Positions 11,961 through 23,874 of a stretch of DNA of 64,000 bases are shown here, piece after piece. The notes under the pieces are model-generated. The model had not been told where the DNA came from. It worked only from the letters and a program-made list of their open reading frames with translations, and did no database searches. Position numbers and translations under genes: made by a program. Source of the stretch: Ochotona curzoniae (Eukaryota; Chordata; Mammalia; Lagomorpha; Ochotonidae); assembly GCF_017591425.1 (NCBI RefSeq), contig NW_024467101.1:11978918-12042917 (forward strand), given 5' to 3'. The number at the start of each line of letters is the position of its first letter. Position 1 is the stretch's first letter.

Positions 11961-12639
11961 TATGACTGAATTTTCAAAGCACCTTCATCAAGCTTACATA
12001 CTTTTTATTTTTTTTTTTGCTGAGATAGATGAAAATTTGTGGTCCAGTGATGGGTACAGCTCCTGCCTAGGACCAGGAGGAAAAAGGCCAATGGGAGTGA
12101 CTGCTCCCAAGACAAAAAAAAAAAGGAGAAGCTCCTGCCACGGTCCAAATTGTATACAGAAGGAAGCCAGAATGTCTGGGAGGTTCAGGTTCAGGGTCCT
12201 GTCCAGTTGTCCTTGACCATGCTGCTTAGATGCTGTGTATTTTAGTCTGCACATGTGTGAAAGGAGCCTAAAGCACCTGCAAGTGCTTCCCAGGTGCAGT
12301 CACAGCTCTCGTTTCGTGCGGCAGTTGAGATGGAAATCTAGCTGCTTTGTCCTCAGGAAGCAGAACAGAATCTCGGGCCGTAATCACGGACACCTGGTGA
12401 CACCTCCCAGGCAGCACAGGGCAGGATCTGTCCAAGGGCAGAGCCCCGACAAACATGACCTCAGCCGTTCCTCAGAGCCAGTGCTCACAGTGAGCGAGGG
12501 CAACCATGCTGAGAAACCCTGAATGTGACGGGATAAGATGGTGGCTTTTACGGCTGTGGTCTTCCTCACCAACATCCATTGTTCCCACTGTCATAAGGAG
12601 ACACACAAATGTCGTCTACCAAATGCAAATCAAGTGGGG

Positions 12640-12972
12640 GGGGGGGGGTTGGGCACCATGGTGGCCTGGGGGATGAGATGCTGCTTGAAACACATGCATC
12701 CCATACTGGCGTGCCTGCGTTCCTGTCCCAGCTCCACTTTTGACTCCAGCTTCTTGCTAACGTGCAGCCCGGAAGGCAGCAGGTAATGAATCAATTAGTT
12801 GAGTCAACTACATGGGAGACCTGGAATGAACTTCAGATTCCAGCTTTTGCTTCATCCTTAACCCTCATTATTGCAGACTCTGGGGGATCCATCCAACAAG
12901 TGGATGGATTTTTTTTCTGTTTCTCTCTTCCTTCTTTATTTCTCTTTCTCTCTTTCTCTCTCTCTCCCTTCC
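12640..12972 (+). mobile_element. Old C-SINE
   Basis: gggcaccatggtggcctggg head and catgggagacctggaatgaa body; a pyrimidine-rich 3' part (tctctttctctctctctcc). Confidence 0.6.
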
Positions 12973-12974
12973 TT

Positions 12975-13340
12975 TCAAGGTTTAACTTATTTTTATTTGG
13001 AAGGCAGATTTATAGGGGGCAGGGAGAATTTTCCATTTGTTGATTACCCTCTACCACCCAATGGCCACATTGTCAGTCTTTCAGGTCTTCCATCTCAGTT
13101 GCCACATGAAACGAGAGCTGACCCAAAGCTAGGAGCTTCTTGTGGGTCTCCCAGATCAGTGCAGGGCACCCAAGGACTTGGGCCATCCTCCACTGCTTTC
13201 CCAGACCATAAGCAGGGAGCTCGACCTGGGTGGCTCCTGGAAGAGGGTACCCAAGGACTTGGGCCATCCTCCACTGCTTTCCCAGACCATAAGCAGGGAG
13301 CTCGACCTGGATGGCTCCTGGAAGAGGGCACCCAAGGTCA
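12975..13340 (-). mobile_element. C-SINE with internal tandem duplication
   Basis: Minus orientation: tttatttggaaggcagattt tail side, then gggtctcccagatcagtgca. Contains an 81-base direct repeat (separate entry); the tRNA-like head is lost or unreadable. Confidence 0.75.
13168..13337 (+). repeat. 81-bp tandem duplication, two copies plus 8 bases
   Basis: Copies start at 13168 and 13249 with acccaaggacttgggccatc, differing at a few bases, and a third start acccaagg occurs at 13330. The unit spans part of a C-SINE body (ctgctttcccagaccataag). Confidence 0.95.
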
Positions 13341-13539
13341 TGGCAGGTGCGGCGTCAGGCAAGGGCCTGTGCCCTGGCTCACAGATGGTGCCACCTTGCT
13401 GTGTCTTCACAGAGCGGAAGAAGTGAGGATCTGTCTCTCTGGGGACTCTTTTATAAGGATATTAATCCTAGTCATCAAGGTTTTAGCCTTAGGAAATGAG
13501 AATTAAAAAAAAAAACTGGTTGAAACATGTATTATCCAA

Positions 13540-13625
13540 AAACTCTGCATGGTTTTCATACATGCTTACACAAAAAATAAACTTAGGATTTAATTTCATT
13601 TTCCATGAACTTTTTCAAGTTTGCT
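13540..13625 (+). mobile_element. Right end of mariner-like inverted-repeat element
   Basis: tccaaaaactctgcatggtt, aaaaaataaacttaggattt and ttccatgaactttttcaag match the right halves of the copies at 44104, 44998 and 62704. Confidence 0.6.
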
Positions 13626-13660
13626 GGTATTTGTTATTCATTGGCTATGATAAAATACTT

Positions 13661-13985
13661 TTTTTAAAAAAAAGATTTATTTTATTTTTTAATGGAAGGC
13701 GGATATACAGAGAGGAGAGACAGAGAGGAAGATCTTCTGTCCGATGATTCACTCCCCAAGTGAGCGCAACGGTCGATGCTATGCCGATCCTAAGCCAGGA
13801 GCCTCTTCCGGGTCTCCCGCGTGGGTGCAGGGTCCCAAAGCTTTGGGCTGTCCTCAACTGCTTTCCCGGGCCACAGGCAGGGAGCTGGAAGGGAAGCGGG
13901 GGCTGCTGGGATTAGAACCAGCGCCCATATGGGATCCCGGGCGTGCAAGGCGAGGACTTAACCACTGCGCCACCACTCCGGGCCT
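13661..13985 (-). mobile_element. Young C-SINE with target duplication
   Basis: Minus orientation near-consensus copy. A 15-base duplication tatgataaaatactt lies at 13646-13660 and 13986-14000. The head at the right reads, on the minus strand, ggcccggagtggtggcgcag. Confidence 0.95.
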
Positions 13986-14044
13986 TATGATAAAATACTT
14001 TATAATTAAACAGGGCTTATTTAATTCACAAACTTTTTATTTTC

Positions 14045-14371
14045 CAAGATTTATTTATTTATTATTAGAAGGTCAGATATACAGAGAGGAGGAGAGACAG
14101 AGAAGAATATCTTCGTTCATTGATTCATTTCTCAAAGTGGCGCCAAAGACCAGAGCTGCACTGAATTAAAGCCAGGAGCCAGGAGCTTCTTCTGGGTCTC
14201 CTACAGGTGCTCAGGGTTCCAAGGCTTTGAACTGTACTCAACTGCTTCCCCAAGCTACAAGCAGGGAGCTGGAAGGGAAGTGATGCCACCGGGACACAAA
14301 CTGGTACCCATATAGGATCCCAACGCGCGCAAGGCAAGAACCTTAACAGCTAGTCTAACACATTGATCCCA
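14045..14371 (-). mobile_element. C-SINE
   Basis: Minus orientation: aagatttatttatttattat tail side, gatacagagaggaggaga-like segment, head side ctagtctaacacattgatcc. Confidence 0.85.
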
Positions 14372-14375
14372 GCTT

Positions 14376-14376
14376 G

Positions 14377-14457
<81 letters not shown>

Positions 14458-14488
14458 TTTCTTCCTTCTTTCTTTCTTTCTTTCTTCC
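14376..14488 (+). repeat. (CTTT)n microsatellite
   Basis: About 113 bases of CTTT units, pure in the first two thirds and then mixed with CCTT. It sits between two minus-strand C-SINEs, probably grown from a SINE tail. Confidence 0.97.
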
Positions 14489-14783
14489 TACAGATGGATT
14501 TGCTTAGTTGACAGGGAGAGTTAGAGAGAGAGAAAGCGATCTTTCAGCCAGATTTACCTTGCCAATGGTAACAACGGTTAAGGTTGGGTCCGGGTGAAGC
14601 CAGAAGCCTGGAACCCCATGTCAGTCTCTTTGTTGGGTGGCAGGGGCCCAGGCTCTTGTCCGTCTTCTCCTATTTTCCCAGGTGCATGAGCAGGAAGCTG
14701 GATAAGATCAGGAGCACAGCATCCAGGACTCTAACCAGCGCTTGGTGTGGGATGCTGAGGTTACAGATTAAGACAACACGGGC
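14489..14783 (-). mobile_element. Old C-SINE
   Basis: Minus orientation: gacagggagagttagagaga, aagccagaagcctggaaccc, head side agacaacacgggcc. Confidence 0.65.
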
Positions 14784-15461
14784 CTCTAGCTCTCAGTTTG
14801 CCGGGCAGTCCCATCAGCCCGGCCAGGTGAGGGCCTTCTCCGACGCATCACCACAGGGCAGGAAGCAGACGGGAAGAAGGGGCCAGGTACGTGAGGTGGT
14901 TTCCCTTGACAACCACTTACACTCACCAGAACACACTCCTTCTGAGAGTCAGCATGAACCTTTCTGAGAGTGACATCCCCAAGGCCCAATCACCTGTCAG
15001 GAAACCCCTGCGCGACCACCCAAACTACAGCGCCTCCCAGAGGCAAGCGTGTGAATTAGCAGACACGGAGCCTGCCCATAAGGAAGAACTAATTGTACGT
15101 AGGGTGACAGGTGCAACAAGCACAATTGCTGGCTGAGGAAATAACCCTTGCTATCCAGTGCAGTTGTTGGAAACAATGCTATAAAACAAGGGACAGCATC
15201 TGAAAGATGGGCTAACCCTGTGCACTGCAGAGAGCAAACAGCCCCTAAACAGGTCTGCACTGCATCCTGGAGGCAAAAAATGACTCCCCAGTTGCCACTT
15301 GCTGCCCTCTCCCTGCGTGAGGCTAGCCTGTGGCCTTCAGCCTCCTGTAACACCTGTAAAGGACCATCCATTGTTCAATAAGAGCCCAGTTGCAACATCT
15401 GTGGGGATGTGCCCAGGTCCTAGGGAACATTAGAAGTTTCTTTAGCAAAAAATTAATTCAC

Positions 15462-15760
15462 CGGGGCTGTGTAATGGGTTAATTAACTAACCTTCGACAT
15501 CCTGGTGCTGGCATCCCATATGGGCACTGGTCTGTGTCTTGGCTGCCCCACTTCCCATTCAGCTCCCTGCTTATGGCTTGGGAAAGCAGTAGAGGACAGT
15601 CCAAAGCCTTGGGACCTTGTACTTGTTTGGGAGACTCGGAAGAACTCCTGGCTTCAGCTCCAGCTGTTGCGGCCACTTGGGGAGTGAACCAGCAGCTGGA
15701 AGATGTTTCTCTGTCTCTTTGTAAATTTGCCTTTCCAAAAATAAATAAATAAATGTGTTT
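15462..15760 (+). mobile_element. C-SINE
   Basis: ggggctgtgtaatgggttaa head, tggcatcccatatgggcact, ccacttggggagtgaaccag, tail ataaataaataaat. Confidence 0.88.
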
Positions 15761-15960
15761 TTTTTTAAAGAAAATAAATGAAAGAATAATAAATGGGGCA
15801 ATAAAGAGAAAAATAAACAAAGTAATTAAACAAAATAAATGGGGCATAAATTGCTTGGTCATTCAACAAACATTTTTCGAGCCTCATAAACCTGACCTAG
15901 GCTTCCGGAGACTCAAAGTCCTGAGCATGTCTATGGGATGTTCAGTTTATTCTTTTTCAT

Positions 15961-16228
15961 AAAAAAAAAAAAGATTTACTTATTTGAAAGAGAGACAAAG
16001 ACAGAAAGAGATCTGCCATCCTTACTCACTCCCCAATGCATGCAACAGCAGAGGCTAGGTTAGGATAAAGTCAGGAGCCTGGAACTCAACATAGGTCTCC
16101 CACATGGGTGGCTGGGACCTAGTCGATTGAACCCTCATCTGCTGCCCCCTAGGGTACACGCTAGCAGGAATCAGGAAGCAGGATGGGGGCAAGGCTGGAT
16201 ACTCCAGTGTGGGATGAAGCCGCCTAAG
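15961..16228 (-). mobile_element. Old C-SINE
   Basis: Minus orientation: aaagatttacttatttgaaa, cactccccaatgcatgcaac, gtctcccacatgggtggctg. Confidence 0.7.
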
Positions 16229-16844
16229 TAAGGTGATCAGATTAAACAGCCATCTCTCTATAGAGTTAAGAGGTGGGGATGCCTGGGCAGAAGTGATGAC
16301 TAACTTCTGGGGGGCCTTCAGGGGAAATCATTTTGCTTCTGAGTCTCTTCATCTGCCCTGCCAAAGTCGTGGCCACGCAGCCACCTTGTCCGGTGGGGTT
16401 AGGAAACATAATGTGTAGCTGTTGTCATGACTACCTCCTGCGGGGCCCCACCCCTTCCCGCCTCTCCTGCCTCCCACCTCCCGCCACTGCTTAGGGCTCC
16501 TGCAGGGGGCAGCCCAGGAAGCGGCCAAGGAGAGAAGGTCAGTCTTAGGGAGAGAACGAGCTGGGAGGATTGGCGAGATCAACCCTGGGAGTCTCGGAGC
16601 ATGGCCAGTCAGGGTCAAGAATTCCCACAGGCCTCTTCAGACAGGGTGTGGCCTGAGGGAGGCCCGAGCCAGAGCTTGTGACCTCAGCCAGGCCTGGGCA
16701 TCCAGCAGCAATGAGGCCCAAGCAGGGCAGGGGCAAGGGCAGGGAGCCCTGGAGGTATTGGAGAGCCAGGAAAAACAGCACCAGGGTGGGTGAAAGGGCT
16801 ACTTGCAGGTTAGAGCCTGAAAAGGTAATATGTATGCATGCCTG

Positions 16845-17042
16845 AATATAACTTATTCCAAAGGCAGAAAACCAGAGGCGGAGAGCTTACCACCAGATTC
16901 CTTCCAGAACTGAACCAAGAGCTGGGCATTCCACGAGTGTCTCTCATAGGAGAGGCAGGGTCCGACTACTGGAGCCATCACCTGGATGTGTGAATCTGAA
17001 GTGGAGCTGGGACTTGAACGCAGGCACTGCTGTTAGGGGATG
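16845..17042 (-). mobile_element. Old C-SINE fragment
   Basis: Diverged minus-orientation copy: accagaggcggagagcttac, agctgggcattccacg, ggagctgggacttgaacgca. Confidence 0.5.
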
Positions 17043-17091
17043 CGGGGTTGCCCCATTCCTCCCCATCCCTCTCCATCCCTCCCCGCCCACT

Positions 17092-17230
17092 GGGTTAGAG
17101 CTTTAGCATTCGTAGAAACTGGGCTCCAATCCCAGGACACTTACGTGACTTAAGGAGGTGATGTCACCTCTTGGAGTGTCAGTTTCTCTTTTAGAAAATC
17201 TGCCACTAATAGCAAGCTCCTTAATAGAAT
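17092..17230 (+). mobile_element. Possible MIR fragment
   Basis: gggttagagctttagcattc, ctgggctccaatcccaggac and cttggagtgtcagtttctct follow the MIR order. Confidence 0.45.
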
Positions 17231-18630
17231 GAAAAGATGTGGTTGTCCTGCTGCCATCCCTACATGGGGTTCTTTAAAATGCTCACGGAGGATGTATACT
17301 AACGAGAAAACTGGAGATTTCCCTTTTTTGGGTATCTTTTGACATTTTTCTACCTTAAAAAATTGCTTTTTGCATTTTGGGGGGTATCACTTTTCAATTT
17401 TTCCACTCAGTCTCTGAAGTAGCGCCTTGCATCTGCATCGCCCGCCTGGCAGGCAAGTTCAAGTGATTTTGCATTTGCTGCATTTGGTCAGTACTCGCCG
17501 CAGACCACCAAGCCCAGGTGTTGCAATGAACTCAGACCATTAGGATGTGGTTAGCAAAAGGCACACGTGGCTTTGCTGCCGCCCAGGTCAGCACCACACC
17601 TCGGCAACATGGGGTTTTGTTAACTACTGTGTTTTGCTTCCTTATCAAGAAAAGCAAGGGCAACAATGATACCCAGGAAAGCAACTTCCATATGAGGAGC
17701 AAGACTGGGGCCTGGCTGGAAGCTTAGACCAGGGAGAAAGCCCTGGACGGCCCCATCCTGCCCAGGGTTGTGTACAGTGGGTCAGGGTGGGGGCTGTGGA
17801 TCCTCTCTTGGGGTCTCCACAAACAGCCTTTGAAGATTAGGGGATGAGGAGGCAGATCTGCACAAGCTGCAAAGCCAGCTTGCATCTCAGCTCAAATATG
17901 CATACTACAAATGCACTTGTCTGAGCGCATGTGTGTCAATGCGTGCACATATGTGCATGGAGTGGGGAGTGGGGGAGTGCCCCAAGCTACTGCCCAGCTC
18001 CAGGCTCTGGTGCCTGGCTCCCCCTACCCCAGGCCCTTGCTGTCAGCCGCCAGCCCCAGCCGTCTGTTGTGGCAGATGTTTTTGGCCGTGCTATGGCAAC
18101 GCCAGAACAGGATGTACCTCTGGATTGTAGCAGGGACAAACCCACGCGCAAAGGCTGGCCGTGCCTGCCCCTCCCCGAAGGCTCGCTGGGAAAGGCTGAG
18201 TGGGTCCAGCTTGGGGACAAATGGTGTTTGTGCCTGGGGTCAGTGGAGGATGCACGGGCAAACCCCAGCCCAGGGCATCCTGCTCCAAGAGACTTGTGCT
18301 CATATCCTGCAGCCCTCCAGAGACATGCTACAGGGGGAGGGACGGGACGGGAAGTCCATAGGGGCTGGACCAAGGTCTTCCCCGCTGCAGCCATTGCTCG
18401 CCAAAGGCCTGCTGTGTGCCAGGACCTGTGCTAACAGCTTGTAGCAAACGAAGTTGAAATATCTGGATATCTGCCTTGGGCTAATTACACAGTGCTCACC
18501 CTTCTAACCAGGCTGCAAGTCTGTTCTGGTTTTAAGGGAGGAAATTGAGGCACTGATGAACTTATCTGAACATCTATCAGGGAGATGAGGTTGGAGAGCC
18601 ATACCTAGTTTTGAGACACCATGTACAAAA

Positions 18631-18896
18631 GCTTTTTTTTTTTTTTTGAAAATGATTGACTTGAAACTGAGAGATGGCTGCAATAGCCAGGCTCAAGTTA
18701 GGAGCCAGGAGTGTCCAGGTCTCCCATGTGGTTGGTGGTTGCAGGGGCCCAAGGACTTGGATCATCTTCTGCTGCCTTCTCAGGCCATTAGCAAGGAGCT
18801 GAGTCAGAAGTGGAGCAGCTGGGACACAAACCAGTGCCCATATGGGATGCCGGTGTAATGGGCGGAGGCGTAACCAGCTACCCCACAGTGATGGAC
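18631..18896 (-). mobile_element. C-SINE
   Basis: Minus orientation: T run, gagatggctgcaatagccag, gtctcccatgtggttggtgg, cacaaaccagtgcccatatg. Confidence 0.75.
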
Positions 18897-19202
18897 CTGC
18901 ATTCCCCTGCTTCTGCATCTGTAAAGTGAGAGCAATGCTGAAAGCTGTCTGGAGGACACAGTGGTCCTCCTGATGGAGCGTGCATAGTCACACCCTGATT
19001 CTGTGGATCATCCACACCAGGCTGGGAAGGAAGAAGAGGATCACGTGTGTCCCAAGCATAGGCATTGTTTTGGTTATGACATTCTGAACACTAGAGCCTA
19101 ACAAGCATTCATACAGTGTCTACGCTGCATTAAGTAAGGCAAGTGATCCAGTGGTGACTTCAGGTACATGGGAGGATAGGCTAGGGTCTATGCAGATACT
19201 AC

Positions 19203-19519
19203 ATTTGTTTTTAATGATATCTTTGACAGGCCGAGAAAGAGAAAAAGAGAGAGCAAATGTGAGACAGAGAGAAAATCATTCTATCTGCTGGCTCACTCCC
19301 CAGATGGCCACAATAGCTCAGGCAGGTCTAGGACAAAGTCAGGAGTTGGGACCTTTACCTGGGCTTCCAATATGGGTGGCAGGAGTCCAGTGCTTGAGCC
19401 ATCACCTGATGCCTCCCAGGATTGGAAGCAGAGCAGTGGAGACTTAAACCAGCGCTTGTGATATGGGATGCAGGCACTGTAGACAATGCCTCAACTTGCT
19501 GTGCCACGGCGCCGACCCT
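19203..19519 (-). mobile_element. C-SINE just downstream of SSH1 poly(A) site
   Basis: Minus orientation: ttaatgatatctttgacagg, gctggctcactccccagatg, head side gtgccacggcgccgaccc. Confidence 0.75.
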
Positions 19520-19666
19520 CAGCAGACTGCTTTACCTGGAGCAGCTACTGAGTGACCACTGCCCACAATGTCGTGATGATGATGTTGGCAGAGGATGATG
19601 AGTTCGTTTCCTTCTGTACTCAGATAAGTTCACAGTCATTAGGCATTGATAAAGAAAAAAAAAATG

Positions 19667-19672
19667 TTTATT
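19667..19672 (-). terminator. SSH1: Probable SSH1 polyadenylation signal AATAAA
   Basis: The plus strand reads tttatt, so the minus strand reads AATAAA in the context GATTAAAAAATAAACA, followed by a T-rich downstream element. Cleavage would be expected about 10-30 bases further on, near 19640-19655. It is the only strong candidate I noticed between the stop codon and the next SINE; weaker or alternative signals inside the UTR are not excluded. Confidence 0.6.
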
Positions 19673-22600
19673 TTTTAATCACAAGAAGCACACAGACTAT
19701 ACACAATACACACTAACAGAAAGTAAAAAAAAAAAGTGCACAATGCATTCTCTACTGCAAATTCACAGTACAAAAGATACTGCCTTTTAAATATACAATA
19801 TAAAAAAGAAAAACAAGAGAAACAATAGAATAAAAAAAAATCTTCAAGACTGCAACGTAACACTTGGAACTCACTGGCAGCATGAAGCAGCCTGTCTCAC
19901 ACAGCCCCTGATTTTGGGGTGGGTGGGGTGACCGGTTCCTACATTTTGTTTGACAACAGAATTTAGGACACTCACAGAAAGGAGAAATAAGGGGTTGCCT
20001 GGGTGGGACAGGGAGCACAGAAGGGCTGGCCTACGGTTTGGACCCTGCTGGGCCTGTGCTGTCCCCCATGCCACCTTAGGTCCATCCTATAAGTAGCAAC
20101 CATGGGATGCAGCACCCACCAATGGCTGCCCCATCTGCAGGACCTGTCAAGCGCTGACGCTAGCAAGGCTCCCTGGAACACGACAGTGAACCACACAGTG
20201 GGAGATGCAACCAACGGCCCCCAACATGACTGAGGGATGCAAACACAGAAAATGAGAGGCAGACAATTCCACACAAACACATGAGATCTGTAAACTATTT
20301 TAAGGCACTCGATTGTAGAACGACAAAGGTATAGGGGAAGGGGCCAAGCAGCTTTCTCTTCGTTGTGGCAAGCCCAGTAGAGGGCTGGCGGCCCCATTAT
20401 AAAGACTTGTGTCAGGGTGGCAGCAGTTACAAGACTGACCCAGGGTGGCTCTGGACAGCATCACTCCAGCTGGGGTGATGCAGCCTGTGTGGGGGCGAGA
20501 AGGGAGAGATGCCCACAGCTATGTGATCGAAGCTAGGTATACTCGGAGACAAATAAGCAGAATGGATGCATGCACGCAGCCCTTTAACTGTGGAGCAGGC
20601 AGCAACAGAGGGGCTTTCTGTGTGGGTGAACCTAAAGGGTGGGATTAGGACAAGAGGACCTGCTCAGGATCCCCAGATGACAAGGGTGTTTCATCTGTCC
20701 ATCAAGTTCTCTGGCCAAAGGGGAAGTGGCTGCCATCCAGGGTACATCTGCTAGGTAGTTGATCCACAAGTAGGGTCAGGTGAGGGGTGCTTGAGGTGGG
20801 AAAGATTTGTGGCCCAGGAAGAGTGATGCCTGCTGCTGAGGTGGCAAAAATAGCATCTCGGCTAAGTGACCCCCACGGGAGCACTGGGGGGATTGACTCA
20901 CCTTTGTGGCACGGTCCCTGAGAAGAGCGTGCAGAGGGACAGGGCTGTTTGACGTCACCTTGGCTGCATCCCAACCAGGGGAAAGCACTGGAATGCTCTC
21001 CAAGCAGGACTGCGACGAGTGCACCTGGCAGGCAGCCTGTCTGCCACCTTGTGACCACTTGTGAAATGCCCCAGAGGTAGGCAGCGGTGCCTGCAGGGTG
21101 GCCAAGGTGCAGGCAAATGCAAACTGACAATGCCAGTCCTAAGGCAATCAGAGGGCTCAACGGTCATGGTCATACCATGCTCAGGGGAGCAGCTAGGGCA
21201 AGATGAAATGCTCCCTCCCTGTTCAGCCTAACTTGGGGTGGGCCTTAAAGAACAGCAGTGCTGAGCTGACTCAGAAAGCTGCCCTGTTCTCAAATGACAG
21301 AGGTGTCCCAGAGCCGCAGTCACCAATCAATGACATGCCACAACAAAGCCACTGTCTCTTCCGCTTATCTCTTTTGTGTGTCATGTGTGGTTAGAATCTT
21401 TCCTAGGAGCCAAGATGGCATGTAGAGTGCTGGCCAGGCCACAGTCCACTTTACGGAGCAGGTGTGTTGTCTTCACCAAGGTGTACCCACTGGGGCAGGG
21501 TACTTTTGTCTGCTTAATCCAACATTTACAGTGCCAGTTTGCCCTAGGACGTGGATCCAGATAACCGTTTGCTCCAGGCTGGGGTGCAAACTCCCAAACT
21601 TGGTGGGAGGCTCCCTGCTTGTCGGACCACAGGGGCGTGAGGGGCCGGGGGCAGTTCCTGGGGCTGTCTAGTTGTTGGCTGGCCTGATTGGCCATGCTTG
21701 CCCAGAGCTGGAGAAGGCCTCTGTGTATTTGTGGTCCCACTCCCACACCCCTGACCTGGGCTAGGAAAAATGATGGCTTTCAAAATGCCAAGTTTCCCCC
21801 CAAATCTTTGCCTCTCATGTGTGGTTACAACAGACCATGTGAGCGTGGCACTGCCTAAATGAAAAGGATTATCTTGATACAAAAATGGATGGGCCACAGA
21901 AAATGAAATTTGGCAAGACCCATCAAATTTGGTGGGCTTTTGCAAAAACACTTTTGTTGGCAGAGAAAAGGAGCAGAGGTCATGGGTGTTGGGGAGCAAG
22001 CAGAGAATTACCTTACGGGCAATATCAGTGGCCACTGGTGGGAATGAATTTGTATCATGGACATGGGGCACGTATCTGCATGGAACAGGACAGCCATGCC
22101 TGGGAGAGGAGGGATTTGGCGAGAACTGTGCTGGCAGCAATTGCAAAGAGCCAGGCCTGCTCTCCTAGACCCATTCTGGTGTGCCCTGCTGATGGATGCT
22201 TTGGGGGTGGGGATCACAGCTAGGACCAAGAGAAGACAGGGAGTCACCTGCCCACTTATTTAGTCCGGTTGTTCCTGAAAGGCTCGCAGGTTTCAGCAGG
22301 TCTCCATGGTGGGCGTGGAAAGGTCTCCACCAACAGTATTTCCTCGCTTTCTCTCCCCCTCCTCCATACCACCTACCCCCACCACCCCCCCAGCCAATAC
22401 TGCAAGCTGTGCAAGACAACCTGGCTGAGGTCTGGAGGGCAGGGCATGACCAGAAGTTTCTGAGGGGTGGGGAAGGGGCTCGCACCTCCGGAGCTGCCAG
22501 GCAGAGCCAGGGATGAGCGGACTTTCTCCATGTGGGGCCCGAGAGCAAATGTTTATGACCAGTCAGGCCATGTATGTGCTGTCACATGATGATGCTCTCC

Positions 22601-22852
22601 TTCTCCCAACTCCGTCAAGAGTGAGGAAGGTACTCTTAGCCTACAGGGACTGCCCAGGATGGCATGTAGATGCCTCAGTCCTAGCTCTGCTTGCAAGGAT
22701 TCCATTCTCAGTTTAGCTCAAATCATGGACTCCGCCGGAGTATCCCTGATTTGAGCCCAGGGCTGGAGGCGGCAAGGCCTCGTTGAGCTTCCCACCACCC
22801 ATGGTGCTGAGGCTCCACCCATGGAATCCTCTGGACTCTGCATGGCTGCTCT

Positions 22853-22885
22853 GGGGTGGGGTGGGGTGGGGTGGGGTGGGGTGGC
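22853..22885 (+). repeat. (GGGGT)n repeat in SSH1 3'UTR
   Basis: Six consecutive ggggt units on the plus strand, so ACCCC units in the SSH1 message. Confidence 0.95.
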
Positions 22886-23874
22886 AGGAGGGGAGCAGGA
22901 AGCAGGAACTGGCTGCAGGAAGAGGCCATGGTAAACACAGGCAAGGAGCTCCTCATTGCCACCCAACAGGAGGCAAAGGGACCCCAGGGTGTGGAGCTCC
23001 TAGCAGGAGTCCCCACCCGGTGGTCAGATAACTTGGAGCAATTCCCCCTCCTGATGAAGACAAGCGCCTCAGCAGCAGAGATGGCCCACCCAGACTTGCG
23101 GGGCCTTCCCTCTCAGATGGGGGAGCTGTGGACACATCACCGCCAGCACCCACTGAGTGGATCCCACCCACGTCCTGCCACTGACTCAGTGCCAGGCATA
23201 CATCCCTGGGCTATCATGCTGGCACCAGGACACAGAGAACATGCACAGCATGGGGCTGGTTCCAGCATGGGTGATATGGTCCATGGACTTTGCTCAGCAG
23301 TGTTGGGTGCACGGGATTCAGTCTTGACATTCCTGGGGTCCCAAATCCAGAAGACAGAAATTCTTTCCTGAAAATACCCTTTGGGACTCAGCATAATTCC
23401 CAGGAATGTTCCCACCTGACAGATTAAAAAAAAAAAAAAAAAAAACACACAAACAAAAAAAGCACAGCAAGAACAGAGGTAGGACTCAGGTCGCCATCCC
23501 AGAGTTTCAACCCGAGGGCTGGGATGAGCCAAGAACAGGCGTCGCAGGGACACCACTGCTGCAATGCTGCTTTTGCCACGTTATGATGTAATGTTCTGAA
23601 TGTGTGTGCCTACCTGTGCATGCTCTTCTTGAAGACACACGACACGGAGACCCCGTGTCATGTGTACACTCTGTCTTCTTGTGCTATGTGTTAACGATTG
23701 GCGTCCCTCCCCCATCTCTGACAAGGGTGGAAAATGGAGGCTGACTGCAGTTGTTTAAGACAAATGAAGGTGCAGGGGGTTGGCCTACACCCTTAGAGGA
23801 ACTGGGGGAAGGACCCCGGTGGCGGGAGGTGGGCAGGTAATGGGCCCCGAAGTTCCTGGGCCACACAGGGTGGG

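Larger units (their letters stand above)
6651..19640. other. Intergenic region between CORO1C promoter and SSH1 3' end
   Basis: I see no exon with splice sites or a recognisable protein here. The repeats are listed separately. Stretches that look unique, with nothing recognised, are about 6800-7780, 8120-8380, 9330-10160, 11990-12640, 14790-15460, 16230-16840, 17240-18620 and 18900-19200. The open frames at 17911-18444 (plus) and 17987-18394 (minus) overlap on opposite strands and show no domain, so I treat them as chance. Confidence 0.6.
19650..23874 (-). other. SSH1: SSH1 3' untranslated region
   Basis: About 4.2 kb between the stop codon and a poly(A) signal, with no C-SINE in it, whereas SINEs resume just beyond it at 19203-19519. 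It contains a pentamer repeat at 22853-22885 (ACCCC in the mRNA) and an A run on the plus strand near 23426-23446, which is a U run in the transcript. The last 200 bases of the mRNA are strongly AU-rich. The minus-strand 200-residue frame at 21544-22146 lies inside this UTR and resembles nothing known to me. The 3' limit is inferred from the signal, not from a transcript. Confidence 0.7.

Noticed and set aside
12871..13506. 211-residue open frame with a repeated peptide
   Set aside because: The peptide repeat is the translation of the 81-bp tandem duplication inside a C-SINE, not a protein repeat.
17911..18444. Overlapping open frames of 177, 167 and 135 residues on both strands
   Set aside because: No domain, no splice context, and frames open in several phases at once in GC-rich sequence. 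Probably chance.
21544..22146. 200-residue open frame on the minus strand
   Set aside because: It lies in the SSH1 3'UTR with no recognisable domain, and overlaps open frames on the other strand.
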